From: CAKZML01 sp041571575
GTDB lineage: Bacteria; Pseudomonadota; Gammaproteobacteria; Steroidobacterales; BM003
Length of the DNA: 9,816 nt
Direction of reading: 5' to 3'
Assembly (NCBI GenBank): GCA_041571575.1
Contig: JBFFTZ010000073.1
Location: 1 to 9,816 of the forward strand
The notes under the pieces were generated by a model, which was not told the origin of the DNA, made no database searches, and was given only the letters and a program-made list of their open reading frames with translations. Below, one piece after another: positions 1-5,767 of this stretch (position 1 is the first letter of the stretch; each line of letters opens with the position of its first letter). A program made the translations under genes and the position numbers.

Positions 1-290
1 CCCCAACGCTCCTCGTCCCGGACCCTGCCCATCTGGTTTTCAATGCCCTGCAGGGTGTCGAGCAGAACCAGCGGTTCCACGGTAGTCAGCAGGCCAACCG
101 CGGCAGTGCAATAGTCCGGCTGATCCTGGGGCCCCATGGGTCGTGAACTGTAGGCAGGAGACACGACTATCAGGCGCGTGTCTGGAATCGCTCCCAGCAA
201 GCCAACTGCTTTTCGCAATTGCTCCACCGGTTGATCCAGGTTCGCGCCCAGCCCGACATATGCGGGTAACCATCGCTGAAAACTAGGCAT
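1..290 (-). CDS. folK: 2-amino-4-hydroxy-6-hydroxymethyldihydropteridine pyrophosphokinase (HPPK), 3' part cut by window edge
   Basis: HPPK transfers pyrophosphate from ATP to 6-hydroxymethyl-7,8-dihydropterin in cytoplasmic folate synthesis. About 96 N-terminal residues are present. They show the family pattern: YVGLGANL near residues 11-18, then SPAYSSRPMG, then QPDYCTAAVGLL, then a helix ending LQGIENQMGRVRDEERW. The two metal-binding aspartates of the LDLD-type motif lie beyond the left edge and cannot be checked. The ATG at 290-288 overlaps the last codons of pcnB by 8 bases, so the two genes are probably co-transcribed and translationally coupled. No strong Shine-Dalgarno sequence precedes this ATG, which fits coupling. 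The loop after GLGAN reads LDQP rather than the common LGDP, a variation I consider tolerable. Identification is by remembered family motifs. Confidence 0.9.
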   Translation of the reverse strand, partial: MPSFQRWLPAYVGLGANLDQPVEQLRKAVGLLGAIPDTRLIVVSPAYSSRPMGPQDQPDYCTAAVGLLTTVEPLVLLDTLQGIENQMGRVRDEERW

Positions 291-1632
291 CGTTAGAAGG
301 CGTGGCTGCCTTGCGAGGACGTCTGCGGCGCCTGCGCTTGCGAGCTGCGCCAGCCGGCCTGTCTTCACCGGAGCCTGATTCCTTGCCTTGCTGCTCGGGA
401 TTTCTGGTCTGAATCTCCGTCCACCACTGGGCAAGCTCGGGATCCACTTCACCGGCCTGGGCTCTCAAGAGCATAAAGTCATAGGCGGCCCGAAAGCGCG
501 GATGTCCCAGCAGTCGCGTGGCGCGTTTTCCTTGCCTGTTCCGAAAGCGGGGCTGCATTGCCAACATTTCACGCATCGGTATGAAGAACCGGCGCGGAAT
601 TGACACACACGCCTGCTGGCCCGCAATCACTTCGTCGCCCGCCTCATTCAGGGCGGCAAACTCACTCATTCCATTGGCCAGCTTGGTCTCGGCCAACTCC
701 CGGATGGGTCCCCAGAGCAGTACCGCAAACAGGAAAGTCGGGGTTACCGGCAAGCCGTCGGCGATACGCGTATCGGTGTTATTCAGCGCCTGCTGGATAA
801 GGATACGGAAATCTCCCGCCTGCTCCTCGCTCAGCACCCGGTCCGACTCGGGAAACAATACTTTGAAAAGGCCAAAGTGCTGAAGCAAATCGAAGGAAGC
901 CGCAGCATGGCCCGAATGGAATAGCTTGAGAACCTCTTCAAACAACCTGGCGGGAGGAACCTGGTCTATCAGCGATGCCAGCCTGTGCACAGGTTCCTCG
1001 GTTGCCGGATCCAGCCTGAATCCCAGCTTGGCGGCGAAACGTACCGCCCTGAGCATCCTCACCGGATCCTCGCGGTAGCGGGTTTCCGGATCGCCAATTA
1101 ACCGGAGTATTCCGTCCCGGACATCCTGGACACCTCCGCAGTAGTCCCAGATGGAAAAATCAGCAATGTTGTAATACAGCGCATTTGCGGTGAAATCACG
1201 CCGCCAGACATCTTCGTCAATCGTCCCGTAGACATTGTCCCGGATAATCCGGCCGCCATGATCCAACTGGTGGTTCGGATCGGTCTCCTCGATATCGTCG
1301 GCGTTCGCCCTGAACGTGGCGACCTCGATATATTCACGTCCAAAATGCACATGTGCCAGGCGGAATCGGCGTCCGATCAGGCGGCTGTTGCGGAACAACT
1401 GCTTCACTTGTTCCGGGCGAGCATCGGTAACCACGTCGATATCCTTGGGTTCGCGCCCAAGAAGAAGATCTCTCACGGCACCGCCGACCATAAACGCCTG
1501 ATAGCCCGCTTCCTTGAGGCGGTACAAGACCTTCAACGATTCTCTGGATATGCCGGCCCGGGAAACATTGTGTTCGGGCCTTGGGATGACGTCGGGGTTT
1601 ACTCGCCCGGTGTCGGGTTGCTCAGACTGCAA
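283..1632 (-). CDS. pcnB: Poly(A) polymerase I (class II nucleotidyltransferase)
   Basis: PcnB adds 3' poly(A) tails to RNAs, which promotes their decay and controls some antisense RNAs. From the start chosen here the protein has 449 residues, close to the E. coli enzyme. The nucleotidyltransferase head shows FMVGGAVRDLLLG (GG at 50-51) and KDIDVVTDA, with the catalytic aspartates at 64 and 66. RRFRLAHVHFGREYIEVATF follows, as in E. coli PcnB. RNA-binding helices come next, and the C-terminus is very basic (RKRRRRRRPRK). The frame stays open to a GTG at 1689, but that start has no ribosome binding site, adds an unconserved leader and would overlap the tRNA promoter. I prefer TTG at 1632-1630, which has GGAG at 1644-1641 eight bases upstream. 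E. coli pcnB also uses a rare start (AUU). folK follows with an 8-base overlap. The function is secure and the start is moderately sure. Confidence 0.93.
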   Translation of the reverse strand: MQSEQPDTGRVNPDVIPRPEHNVSRAGISRESLKVLYRLKEAGYQAFMVGGAVRDLLLGREPKDIDVVTDARPEQVKQLFRNSRLIGRRFRLAHVHFGREYIEVATFRANADDIEETDPNHQLDHGGRIIRDNVYGTIDEDVWRRDFTANALYYNIADFSIWDYCGGVQDVRDGILRLIGDPETRYREDPVRMLRAVRFAAKLGFRLDPATEEPVHRLASLIDQVPPARLFEEVLKLFHSGHAAASFDLLQHFGLFKVLFPESDRVLSEEQAGDFRILIQQALNNTDTRIADGLPVTPTFLFAVLLWGPIRELAETKLANGMSEFAALNEAGDEVIAGQQACVSIPRRFFIPMREMLAMQPRFRNRQGKRATRLLGHPRFRAAYDFMLLRAQAGEVDPELAQWWTEIQTRNPEQQGKESGSGEDRPAGAARKRRRRRRPRKAATPSNDA

Positions 1633-1646
1633 TATAACGGCTCCAC

Positions 1647-1674
1647 TTGAGCTTACTAAGAAGGACCGTATAAT
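1647..1674 (+). promoter_or_regulatory. Sigma-70 promoter for tRNA-Glu
   Basis: A -35 box TTGAGC (1647-1652) and a perfect -10 box TATAAT (1669-1674) are separated by 16 bases. Transcription should begin near 1681, giving a leader of about 40 bases before the tRNA. The promoter sits inside the leader of the divergent pcnB gene, beside its likely ribosome binding site. On the opposite strand the same bases read TATTAT, so a pcnB -10 box could overlap it, although no good -35 box accompanies that reading. Confidence 0.75.
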
Positions 1675-1721
1675 AGCAGCCGCCGCCACATGCGGTACGA
1701 TTCTTTAAAGCGATCGTCTGC

Positions 1722-1796
1722 GCTCCCTTCGTCTAGTGGTTAGGACTCTGGCCTCTCACGCCGGCAACAGGGGTTCGAATCCCCTAGGGAGCGCCA
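1722..1796 (+). tRNA. tRNA-Glu, anticodon CTC
   Basis: A complete 75-base cloverleaf is visible. The acceptor stem GCTCCCT (1722-1728) pairs with AGGGAGC (1786-1792), followed by discriminator G and encoded CCA (1794-1796). The D arm is GTC/GAC (1731-1746). The anticodon stem CTGGC/GCCGG encloses loop CTCTCAC with anticodon CTC at 1755-1757. The T arm is AGGGG TTCGAAT CCCCT (1769-1785). The body closely matches E. coli tRNA-Glu, which instead carries TTC. The CTC anticodon reads only GAG codons, so a TTC isoacceptor must exist elsewhere in the genome to read GAA. Confidence 0.97.
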
Positions 1797-1856
1797 TTTC
1801 CCCCTCCCTCATATTTGCTACCGGCCTGGGCCGGACAGACTTGATGCTATTCAGCG

Positions 1857-1897
1857 GGTATTTCGCCTGGCGTGCTATACCGATATCAGTTTTTTTT
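1857..1897 (+). terminator. Possible terminator of the tRNA-Glu transcript
   Basis: GGTAT (1857-1861) pairs with ATACC (1877-1881) around an inner CGC-CTG-GCG mini-stem. A run of eight T follows at 1890-1897. The stem is short and eight bases separate it from the T run, so it is a poor fit to a classical Rho-independent terminator. It is still the only T tract after the tRNA. A second hairpin, CCGGC CTGG GCCGG, lies at 1821-1834 without a T tract. If termination occurs here, the tRNA precursor has a trailer of about 100 bases. Confidence 0.3.
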
Positions 1898-2071
1898 ACC
1901 CATGTCCGCATGACGGTCCCCGGTCCGGGAGTTGGAACTTCTGCCGACCTGGACCGAACCGGAGGCTCTCCCTCCCATCGACACAATCTGTCTGACCAGG
2001 CGCAGCTGGTGAGCCAGGCGGTGAGAGACACTGACAGCCAAATCAGGGTTCACTGGAACAGGACTGGAACA

Positions 2072-2287
2072 ATGCATCCGCTAAAAAACAAAGACCTCTC
2101 GATCAATGAGCGTGAACAGCTGGATGAACGGGCGGCTATCCTCGAGTTCGACGCGGGCTGGCCAAGGGTGATCGCAGAATGTGAAGCCGGTCGGGCCATC
2201 GCTCGGCAACGATGGTTGCGGGGCCAGGATGGCCATGGCGGCTGGATTCTCCCGCCTTCGATAACTGGCCATACTGAGCCTGGATAA
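2072..2287 (+). CDS. Small hypothetical protein, possibly of mobile-element origin
   Basis: This frame encodes 71 residues starting MHPLKNKDLSINEREQLDE. AGGA at 2060-2063 lies eight bases before the ATG, a good ribosome binding site. The stretch DERAAILEFDAGWPR (residues about 18-32), followed by a helix, resembles from memory a motif (ERAAIMEFDGGL-type) found in small proteins and replication proteins of plasmids, prophages and integrative elements. I cannot confirm this without a search. The last 25 residues (from about RQRWLRGQDG) are glycine- and proline-rich and do not look like a conserved domain, so the gene may be truncated or decayed. The frame stays open upstream into the tRNA, but those upstream codons are an artefact. 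No function can be assigned. Confidence 0.45.
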   Translation: MHPLKNKDLSINEREQLDERAAILEFDAGWPRVIAECEAGRAIARQRWLRGQDGHGGWILPPSITGHTEPG

Positions 2288-2427
2288 TCGGCTGGCCGTT
2301 TATCCAAACGCGCCACAAAATGTTCGGTAACACCGCCTATCCCAGCTCGCCGGATAACAGCGATACGGAGCCGGCAATGCCGACTGCATGGACAAGGTCG
2401 TGGCACCCAGGTCCCCGCCCCGGGATG

Positions 2428-2443
2428 CCCCGGTTCTCCGGGG
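2428..2443. repeat. GC-rich hairpin at the composition boundary
   Basis: CCCCGG (2428-2433) and CCGGGG (2438-2443) form a perfect 6-bp stem around TTCT. Further possible outer pairing is GGGA (2422-2425) with TCCC (2449-2452), or CCAGG (2407-2411) with CCTGG (2451-2455). No T run follows directly, so it is not a standard terminator. It lies just left of the shift to AT-rich sequence at about 2457. Confidence 0.5.
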
Positions 2444-2456
2444 AGTTCTCCCTGGT

Positions 2457-2667
2457 CATTAAACTTATTCTAAAGTTATAACCCGCAAAAAACTTGCGTT
2501 TTCAGTGAGTAAGGATTAAAAAGTTGTGTAGATTATGCAGCGACGTCGATTAGCCTGTGAGAAATAAACTTTCATAAAGGCTCAACGAATAGGGCCGCGG
2601 ATAGACTAAGAACGTCTTGAATAATAGGGCAATAACTTACTGACTTTTAATATAAAAAATACCTCAC
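2457..2667. other. AT-rich leader upstream of the gene at 2668
   Basis: The GC content is about 35% (73 of 207 bases at 2461-2667, counted by hand), against GC-rich DNA on both sides. It contains no reading frame of note. Visible elements are a directly repeated octamer AATAGGGC at 2588-2595 and 2623-2630 (35 bases apart), an 8-base palindrome CGACGTCG at 2541-2548, and short inverted repeats AACTT/AAGTT (2462-2477) and AAGA/TCTT (2608-2618). It probably holds the promoter and control sites of the small gene that follows. It may be of foreign origin or a target of AT-binding nucleoid proteins. These roles are inferred. Confidence 0.5.
2484..2502 (+). terminator. Weak terminator-like hairpin
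   Basis: CGCAA (2484-2488) pairs with TTGCG (2494-2498) around AAAAC, followed by four T (2499-2502). The stem is only 5 bp and the T tract is short. It could end transcription coming from the 2072-2287 gene. An alternative pairing AAAAC/GTTTT (2489-2502) also exists, and the match may be chance in AT-rich DNA. Confidence 0.2.
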
Positions 2668-2976
2668 ATGGCTAAAAATCTAGAAAAACTTTACCTGGCG
2701 ACCCGCACGCTTGTAGGGCCCGGTCCCATCAAGCAAAGGCTCGCTGAAGCATTTGAGGCCAATCTCGAAGATCTGGATATGGGTGAACTTCCAGAGCCAA
2801 TTCATAATGAATTCAAAGAGTTATTTGATGAACTTCATAGCATTTCTCCAATAAATGGCGAAAGCGTGATCTGGGCGAGTGTTCGAAAGATGTCCGACAA
2901 GGACGCGGATCGCTGCGCGGAAAAAATCGTCTACCTCTATGCCTCGGTGACCAGTCCCGGCAGCGCCGTAGCCTGA
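2668..2976 (+). CDS. Conserved-looking small protein of unknown function
   Basis: This gene encodes 102 residues, probably cytosolic and mainly helical, with no signal peptide or membrane segment. Notable stretches are LVGPGPIKQRL (about 15-25), an acidic middle (LEDLDMGELPEPIHNEF), and ASVRKMSDKDADRCAEKIV near 70-88. From memory, the pattern of a VG-GPIK-RL start and a SVRKMS...LY end recurs in uncharacterised small gammaproteobacterial proteins, but I cannot verify this. The length and the coherent amphipathic pattern argue that it is real. GC is about 50%, between the AT-rich leader and the GC-rich neighbours. The ATG has no Shine-Dalgarno sequence: the bases before it read AAAAAATACCTCAC. 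A TATAAA at 2651-2656 is close enough that the mRNA could be leaderless. The RDD gene follows after 144 bases. Confidence 0.75.
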   Translation: MAKNLEKLYLATRTLVGPGPIKQRLAEAFEANLEDLDMGELPEPIHNEFKELFDELHSISPINGESVIWASVRKMSDKDADRCAEKIVYLYASVTSPGSAVA

Positions 2977-3051
2977 TTCATACAAGTACGCTGTACGGTT
3001 CACGCCAACATCAATTCGGATGTGCGCGCTCCCTGTCAACTGATACCATAC

Positions 3052-3071
3052 GGCTCGGTTTCAAACCGGCC
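3052..3071. repeat. Inverted repeat before the RDD gene
   Basis: GGC-t-CGGTTT-c-AAACCG-GCC is an almost perfect 20-base inverted repeat with one bulged T on the left arm. No T run follows, so it is not a usual terminator. It lies about 50 bases before the RDD start and could be an operator, an mRNA leader hairpin or chance. Confidence 0.4.
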
Positions 3072-3120
3072 CACGTTCGTCCTGACCCGCTCCGCCCGAC
3101 TCCACCGGGAGACACGACAA

Positions 3121-3585
3121 TTGCCTGACAGCCTCGCCCAAGCACCCCACCCGGTCGTTCATTTTCCTCGTCGACTGGGAGCGCTGCTGTACGACAGCCT
3201 GGTGCTTGCCGCCCTGTGGATGCTGGCTACCACTCCCCTAATCGCCATCACCGGTGGCGAGGCCATCCAGCAGGGCGCTCTGTGGTTCCGGCTCTACCTG
3301 ATGGTTATCGCAGCGGGATTCTTTTGCTGGTTCTGGACCCACGGAGGCCAAACCCTTGGCATGCGCGCCTGGCGAGCAAAACTGGAAACCCACGACGGCC
3401 AGGCCGTTAGCTGGTCCAAGGCCGGCATCCGCTTTCTCGCGGCCCTGCTGTCGATCGCTCCTGTTGGACTCGGATACCTGTGGGCATTGGTGGACCGGGA
3501 TAGGTTGACCTGGCACGACCGCATTAGCGGAACCCGGGTGGTCTTGATTAGCGTCGCGGATATGGAAAAGGCCGCCCGAGGCTGA
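3121..3585 (+). CDS. RDD-family integral membrane protein
   Basis: This gene encodes a protein of 154 residues from the chosen start. The RDD pattern is present: arginines at 17-18 in FPRRLGALLYD, aspartate at 25 inside the first membrane helix (about 20-42), and the terminal TWHDRISGTRVV (about 130-141). Two further hydrophobic segments lie near 55-73 and 101-122, and LGMRAWRAKL sits in the connecting loop as is typical. The frame is open back to GTG at 3022, but I prefer TTG at 3121 because GGGAG at 3107-3111 lies nine bases upstream and the extra residues look non-conserved. The molecular role of small RDD proteins is unclear, and some are linked to transport. It converges on lptG with only 17 bases between the stops. 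No terminator is visible between them, so the two transcripts may overlap. Confidence 0.88.
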   Translation: MPDSLAQAPHPVVHFPRRLGALLYDSLVLAALWMLATTPLIAITGGEAIQQGALWFRLYLMVIAAGFFCWFWTHGGQTLGMRAWRAKLETHDGQAVSWSKAGIRFLAALLSIAPVGLGYLWALVDRDRLTWHDRISGTRVVLISVADMEKAARG

Positions 3586-3602
3586 CCCCGAAGGCCCGTC
3601 AC

Positions 3603-4670
3603 CTAGCGTATACGGGATATCCCGATCACCGTGACAAGCATCAGCACAAGGGACGGTATGCTCGCCACCAGGATGGGGTTCAGATCGAACACCTGACCAC
3701 TACTGGCCAGGGTACGGTTGGCAAGGAAATAGATCGCTCCAATCATAATGCCAATAAGCAGCCGGACGCCGCCTCCGGAGCTGCGCAGGCTGCCAAATAC
3801 AAAAGGCACGGCCAGTGTGGTCATCACGAAAATGGACAGCACTCCCGCCACTCGAAACCACATGATGATGTCGTACCTCTGGGCATCCAGGTCATTTGCA
3901 CGCAAATAATTAGCGTAACTGTAAAGGTCCCGGGTCGACATGACCTGGGGACGCACCTCGGACAAGTCCAGCAACTCAGGACTCAGGCCGGGACCCAGGG
4001 GCCGCGTATCTTCCCGGCTGGCCGCCACGGAACCTCCGTCAAATCTGGACTCGGCCAGTTGATCAAGGTGCCAGCGTCCATCAGCACTCAGGCTGGCTCC
4101 GTCTGCACGCCCCATGCTGGTGAGATTCCGATCCTGGTCGAACCCGAATACAAAAACGCCGCCTTCCCAGTTCCCGTCGGAACGGGTACGGGCATTAATA
4201 ATCTGCCCGCCGTGCTTGATCCAGACGCTTTGACGGTTATCAAACTGCAAATCCGAGTGCTTGGCGATGGTTTTCTGAGCGACGCCGTAATCCTCCAGGG
4301 GAGGGGCGATAAACTCGCCCAGGGCGCCGGTGAACACGGTCAGGATTACTCCAACACCAAACGCGGACAAAGCAAGCCGCCACGGGGAGACCCCGGCTGC
4401 ACGCATAACTGTCAGCTCGCTCTGGGCCGCCAGGCGACCCAGGCCCATCAGGCTCCCCATCAAGGCAGCCACGGGCATCATGTCAAAAATCTGGCTCGGT
4501 AACATGAGTAGCGCGTAGGAAACCGCATCCCATACACCAAACGATCCCTTGCCCACATCATCAAGCTCTCCGAGAAATTCCACGAAGCCGGTCAGGGCAA
4601 TCAGCACCCCCAGGACCAGGAAACTGGCGCCGGTAATAGACTTGAGAATATAGCGATCCAGGATACTCAT
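3603..4670 (-). CDS. lptG: LPS export permease subunit LptG
   Basis: LptG is one of the two membrane subunits of the inner-membrane ABC transporter LptB2FG, which extracts lipopolysaccharide and passes it to LptC and the periplasmic bridge. The 355 residues are close to the usual 360. Three N-terminal membrane segments (about 13-34, 48-78, 96-118) are followed by a periplasmic beta-jellyroll of about 140 residues (with WIKHGGQIINAR), then three more segments (about 270-292, 298-318, 330-352). The cytoplasmic loop MGLGRLAAQSELTVMRAAGV (about 75-94) is the conserved LptB-contacting region. The N-terminus MSILDRYILKSI is typical. Its ATG (4670-4668) overlaps the lptF TGA (4669-4667) in an ATGA junction, so the two are translationally coupled. 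lptB, lptA and lptC are not in this window. Confidence 0.96.
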   Translation of the reverse strand: MSILDRYILKSITGASFLVLGVLIALTGFVEFLGELDDVGKGSFGVWDAVSYALLMLPSQIFDMMPVAALMGSLMGLGRLAAQSELTVMRAAGVSPWRLALSAFGVGVILTVFTGALGEFIAPPLEDYGVAQKTIAKHSDLQFDNRQSVWIKHGGQIINARTRSDGNWEGGVFVFGFDQDRNLTSMGRADGASLSADGRWHLDQLAESRFDGGSVAASREDTRPLGPGLSPELLDLSEVRPQVMSTRDLYSYANYLRANDLDAQRYDIIMWFRVAGVLSIFVMTTLAVPFVFGSLRSSGGGVRLLIGIMIGAIYFLANRTLASSGQVFDLNPILVASIPSLVLMLVTVIGISRIR

Positions 4671-5767
4671 GCCGCCACCGTCCTGGCCCGGCCCTTGAAC
4701 ATCCTCTGAAACAGTCGGGACTGATTCGCAAGCATGAACACGCCCACGCCAGCCATCAGCACGTGCACCCAGATCATGCCTATCATCGGATGTATCCGGC
4801 CATCCTCCAGCCAGGAGCGGGAAATACCCAGCATGTTCGAGTACAGCATGTAGACCAGGATGGCGAACAGGATCTTGGCATAACGCCCTTGTCGCGGACT
4901 GGTTCTAGCCATGGGCACCGCCAGCAAGGTCAGCACAAATATCATTACCGGACCAGAAAGCCGCCACTGCAACTCTGCAATAAGCAGCGGGTCATCGCTG
5001 CCCAGTAACTCGCTGAATGGCAGCATTTCTGCCTTGTCCAGCTTGGCCTTGGAGATCGCTGGACGCAGGGGCACGCCCTCCTCGGCAAACTCCATCAGGT
5101 TAAACTTCGGTGATCCCGGAACCCCCTCATAGCGCTTGCCGTCAAACAGCAGCATGGTGCGCCAGCCGTTTTCATCGGCCTCGGTCAGTTTGCCCCGGCG
5201 GGACACCGACACCTCGACTCGACCCTCATTGCGGCGCTGAATGAACACATTTGACAAGGTTCCATCCTCAGCGACTGCCTCGGCAAAGAACACGGTCTTC
5301 TTGCTTCCGTCGGAGTGGAATCGACCCGGTTCCAGGCTACCGAACTCCATGGTTTCCTGGGCTGAATAGCGGGTAATCTCGGCCAGGCGCAGGGACCAGG
5401 GCGTCACGGTCGTCGCCAGCCAGCCTATCGTCATCGCCAGAACCGCGGCCAGAAGGACCAGGGGACGATACAAGCGGATAGGTCCAATGCCACAGGCAAG
5501 TACCGCAACCATCTCGCTATCCCGGTACATACGACCCAGGCCCAGCATGATCGCCAGCAATAAGGCCACGGGAATCAGCACTGTCAGGAACTGGATTGAG
5601 GTCAGTCCCAGCAGCACGGCCACCGCATCACGAGGCAGTTCGCCTGTGGCTGCTTTACCCAAAACCCGGGCAAACTGATTGGTCAACAGGATGAAAAGCA
5701 ACACCACTGTCACCGCAATCCAGGTGAGCAATACCTCACGCAGAATGTAGCGATTAAGGATTTTCAA
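4667..5767 (-). CDS. lptF: LPS export permease subunit LptF
   Basis: LptF pairs with LptG to form the membrane channel of LptB2FG. The 366 residues match the E. coli length. Membrane segments lie near 12-32, 50-75, 98-120, 270-290, 300-320 and 330-350, with the periplasmic jellyroll (including SLEPGRFHSDGSKKTVFFAE) between the third and fourth. The LptB-contact loop reads GLGRMYRDSEMVAVLACGIG. The start is TTG at 5767-5765, which gives MKILNRYILREV, matching family N-termini. A GGGG stretch eight bases upstream (5779-5776) and a nearer GAGG could serve as ribosome binding sites. The nearby ATG and the other TTG are out of frame. lptF is divergent from pepA across 213 bases, as in E. coli. I see no promoter of good quality for it. 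Confidence 0.96.
   Translation of the reverse strand: MKILNRYILREVLLTWIAVTVVLLFILLTNQFARVLGKAATGELPRDAVAVLLGLTSIQFLTVLIPVALLLAIMLGLGRMYRDSEMVAVLACGIGPIRLYRPLVLLAAVLAMTIGWLATTVTPWSLRLAEITRYSAQETMEFGSLEPGRFHSDGSKKTVFFAEAVAEDGTLSNVFIQRRNEGRVEVSVSRRGKLTEADENGWRTMLLFDGKRYEGVPGSPKFNLMEFAEEGVPLRPAISKAKLDKAEMLPFSELLGSDDPLLIAELQWRLSGPVMIFVLTLLAVPMARTSPRQGRYAKILFAILVYMLYSNMLGISRSWLEDGRIHPMIGMIWVHVLMAGVGVFMLANQSRLFQRMFKGRARTVAA

Larger units (their letters stand above)
1797..2667. other. Long, mostly non-coding region with a composition break
   Basis: This 871-base stretch between tRNA-Glu and the gene at 2668 contains no recognised housekeeping gene. Its left part (to about 2456) is GC-rich like the flanks and holds a possible terminator, one plausible short gene (2072-2287) and a GC hairpin (2428-2443). 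Its right part is AT-rich. A region after a tRNA gene with a short mobile-element-like reading frame may be an old integration scar. However, I find no integrase and no second copy of the tRNA 3' end in the window. Confidence 0.6.

Noticed and set aside
1633..1689. N-terminal extension of pcnB from GTG 1689
   Set aside because: It has no ribosome binding site, overlaps the tRNA promoter and adds a leader unlike known PcnB proteins. It is kept only as an alternative.
1756..2031. 91-codon minus-strand frame ending RGFEPLLPA
   Set aside because: The C-terminus is the typical artefact of reading a tRNA gene backwards, and the rest has no protein-like pattern.
1736..2287. 183-codon plus-strand frame starting with GTG inside tRNA-Glu
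   Set aside because: Its first residues (AGNRGSNPLG) are the known product of translating a tRNA gene. Only the part from ATG 2072 has a ribosome binding site and protein-like composition.
2050..2406. 118-codon minus-strand frame
   Set aside because: It is antisense to the more plausible 2072-2287 gene, with arginine/proline/serine-rich shadow composition.
2320..2481. 53-codon plus-strand frame beginning MFGNTAYPSS
   Set aside because: It has no Shine-Dalgarno sequence, runs across the GC hairpin and the composition break, and has no coherent secondary-structure pattern.
1770..3120. Attachment-site direct repeat of the tRNA-Glu 3' end
   Set aside because: I looked for a second copy of the T-arm/acceptor sequence downstream and saw none in this window, so no bounded integrated element can be claimed.
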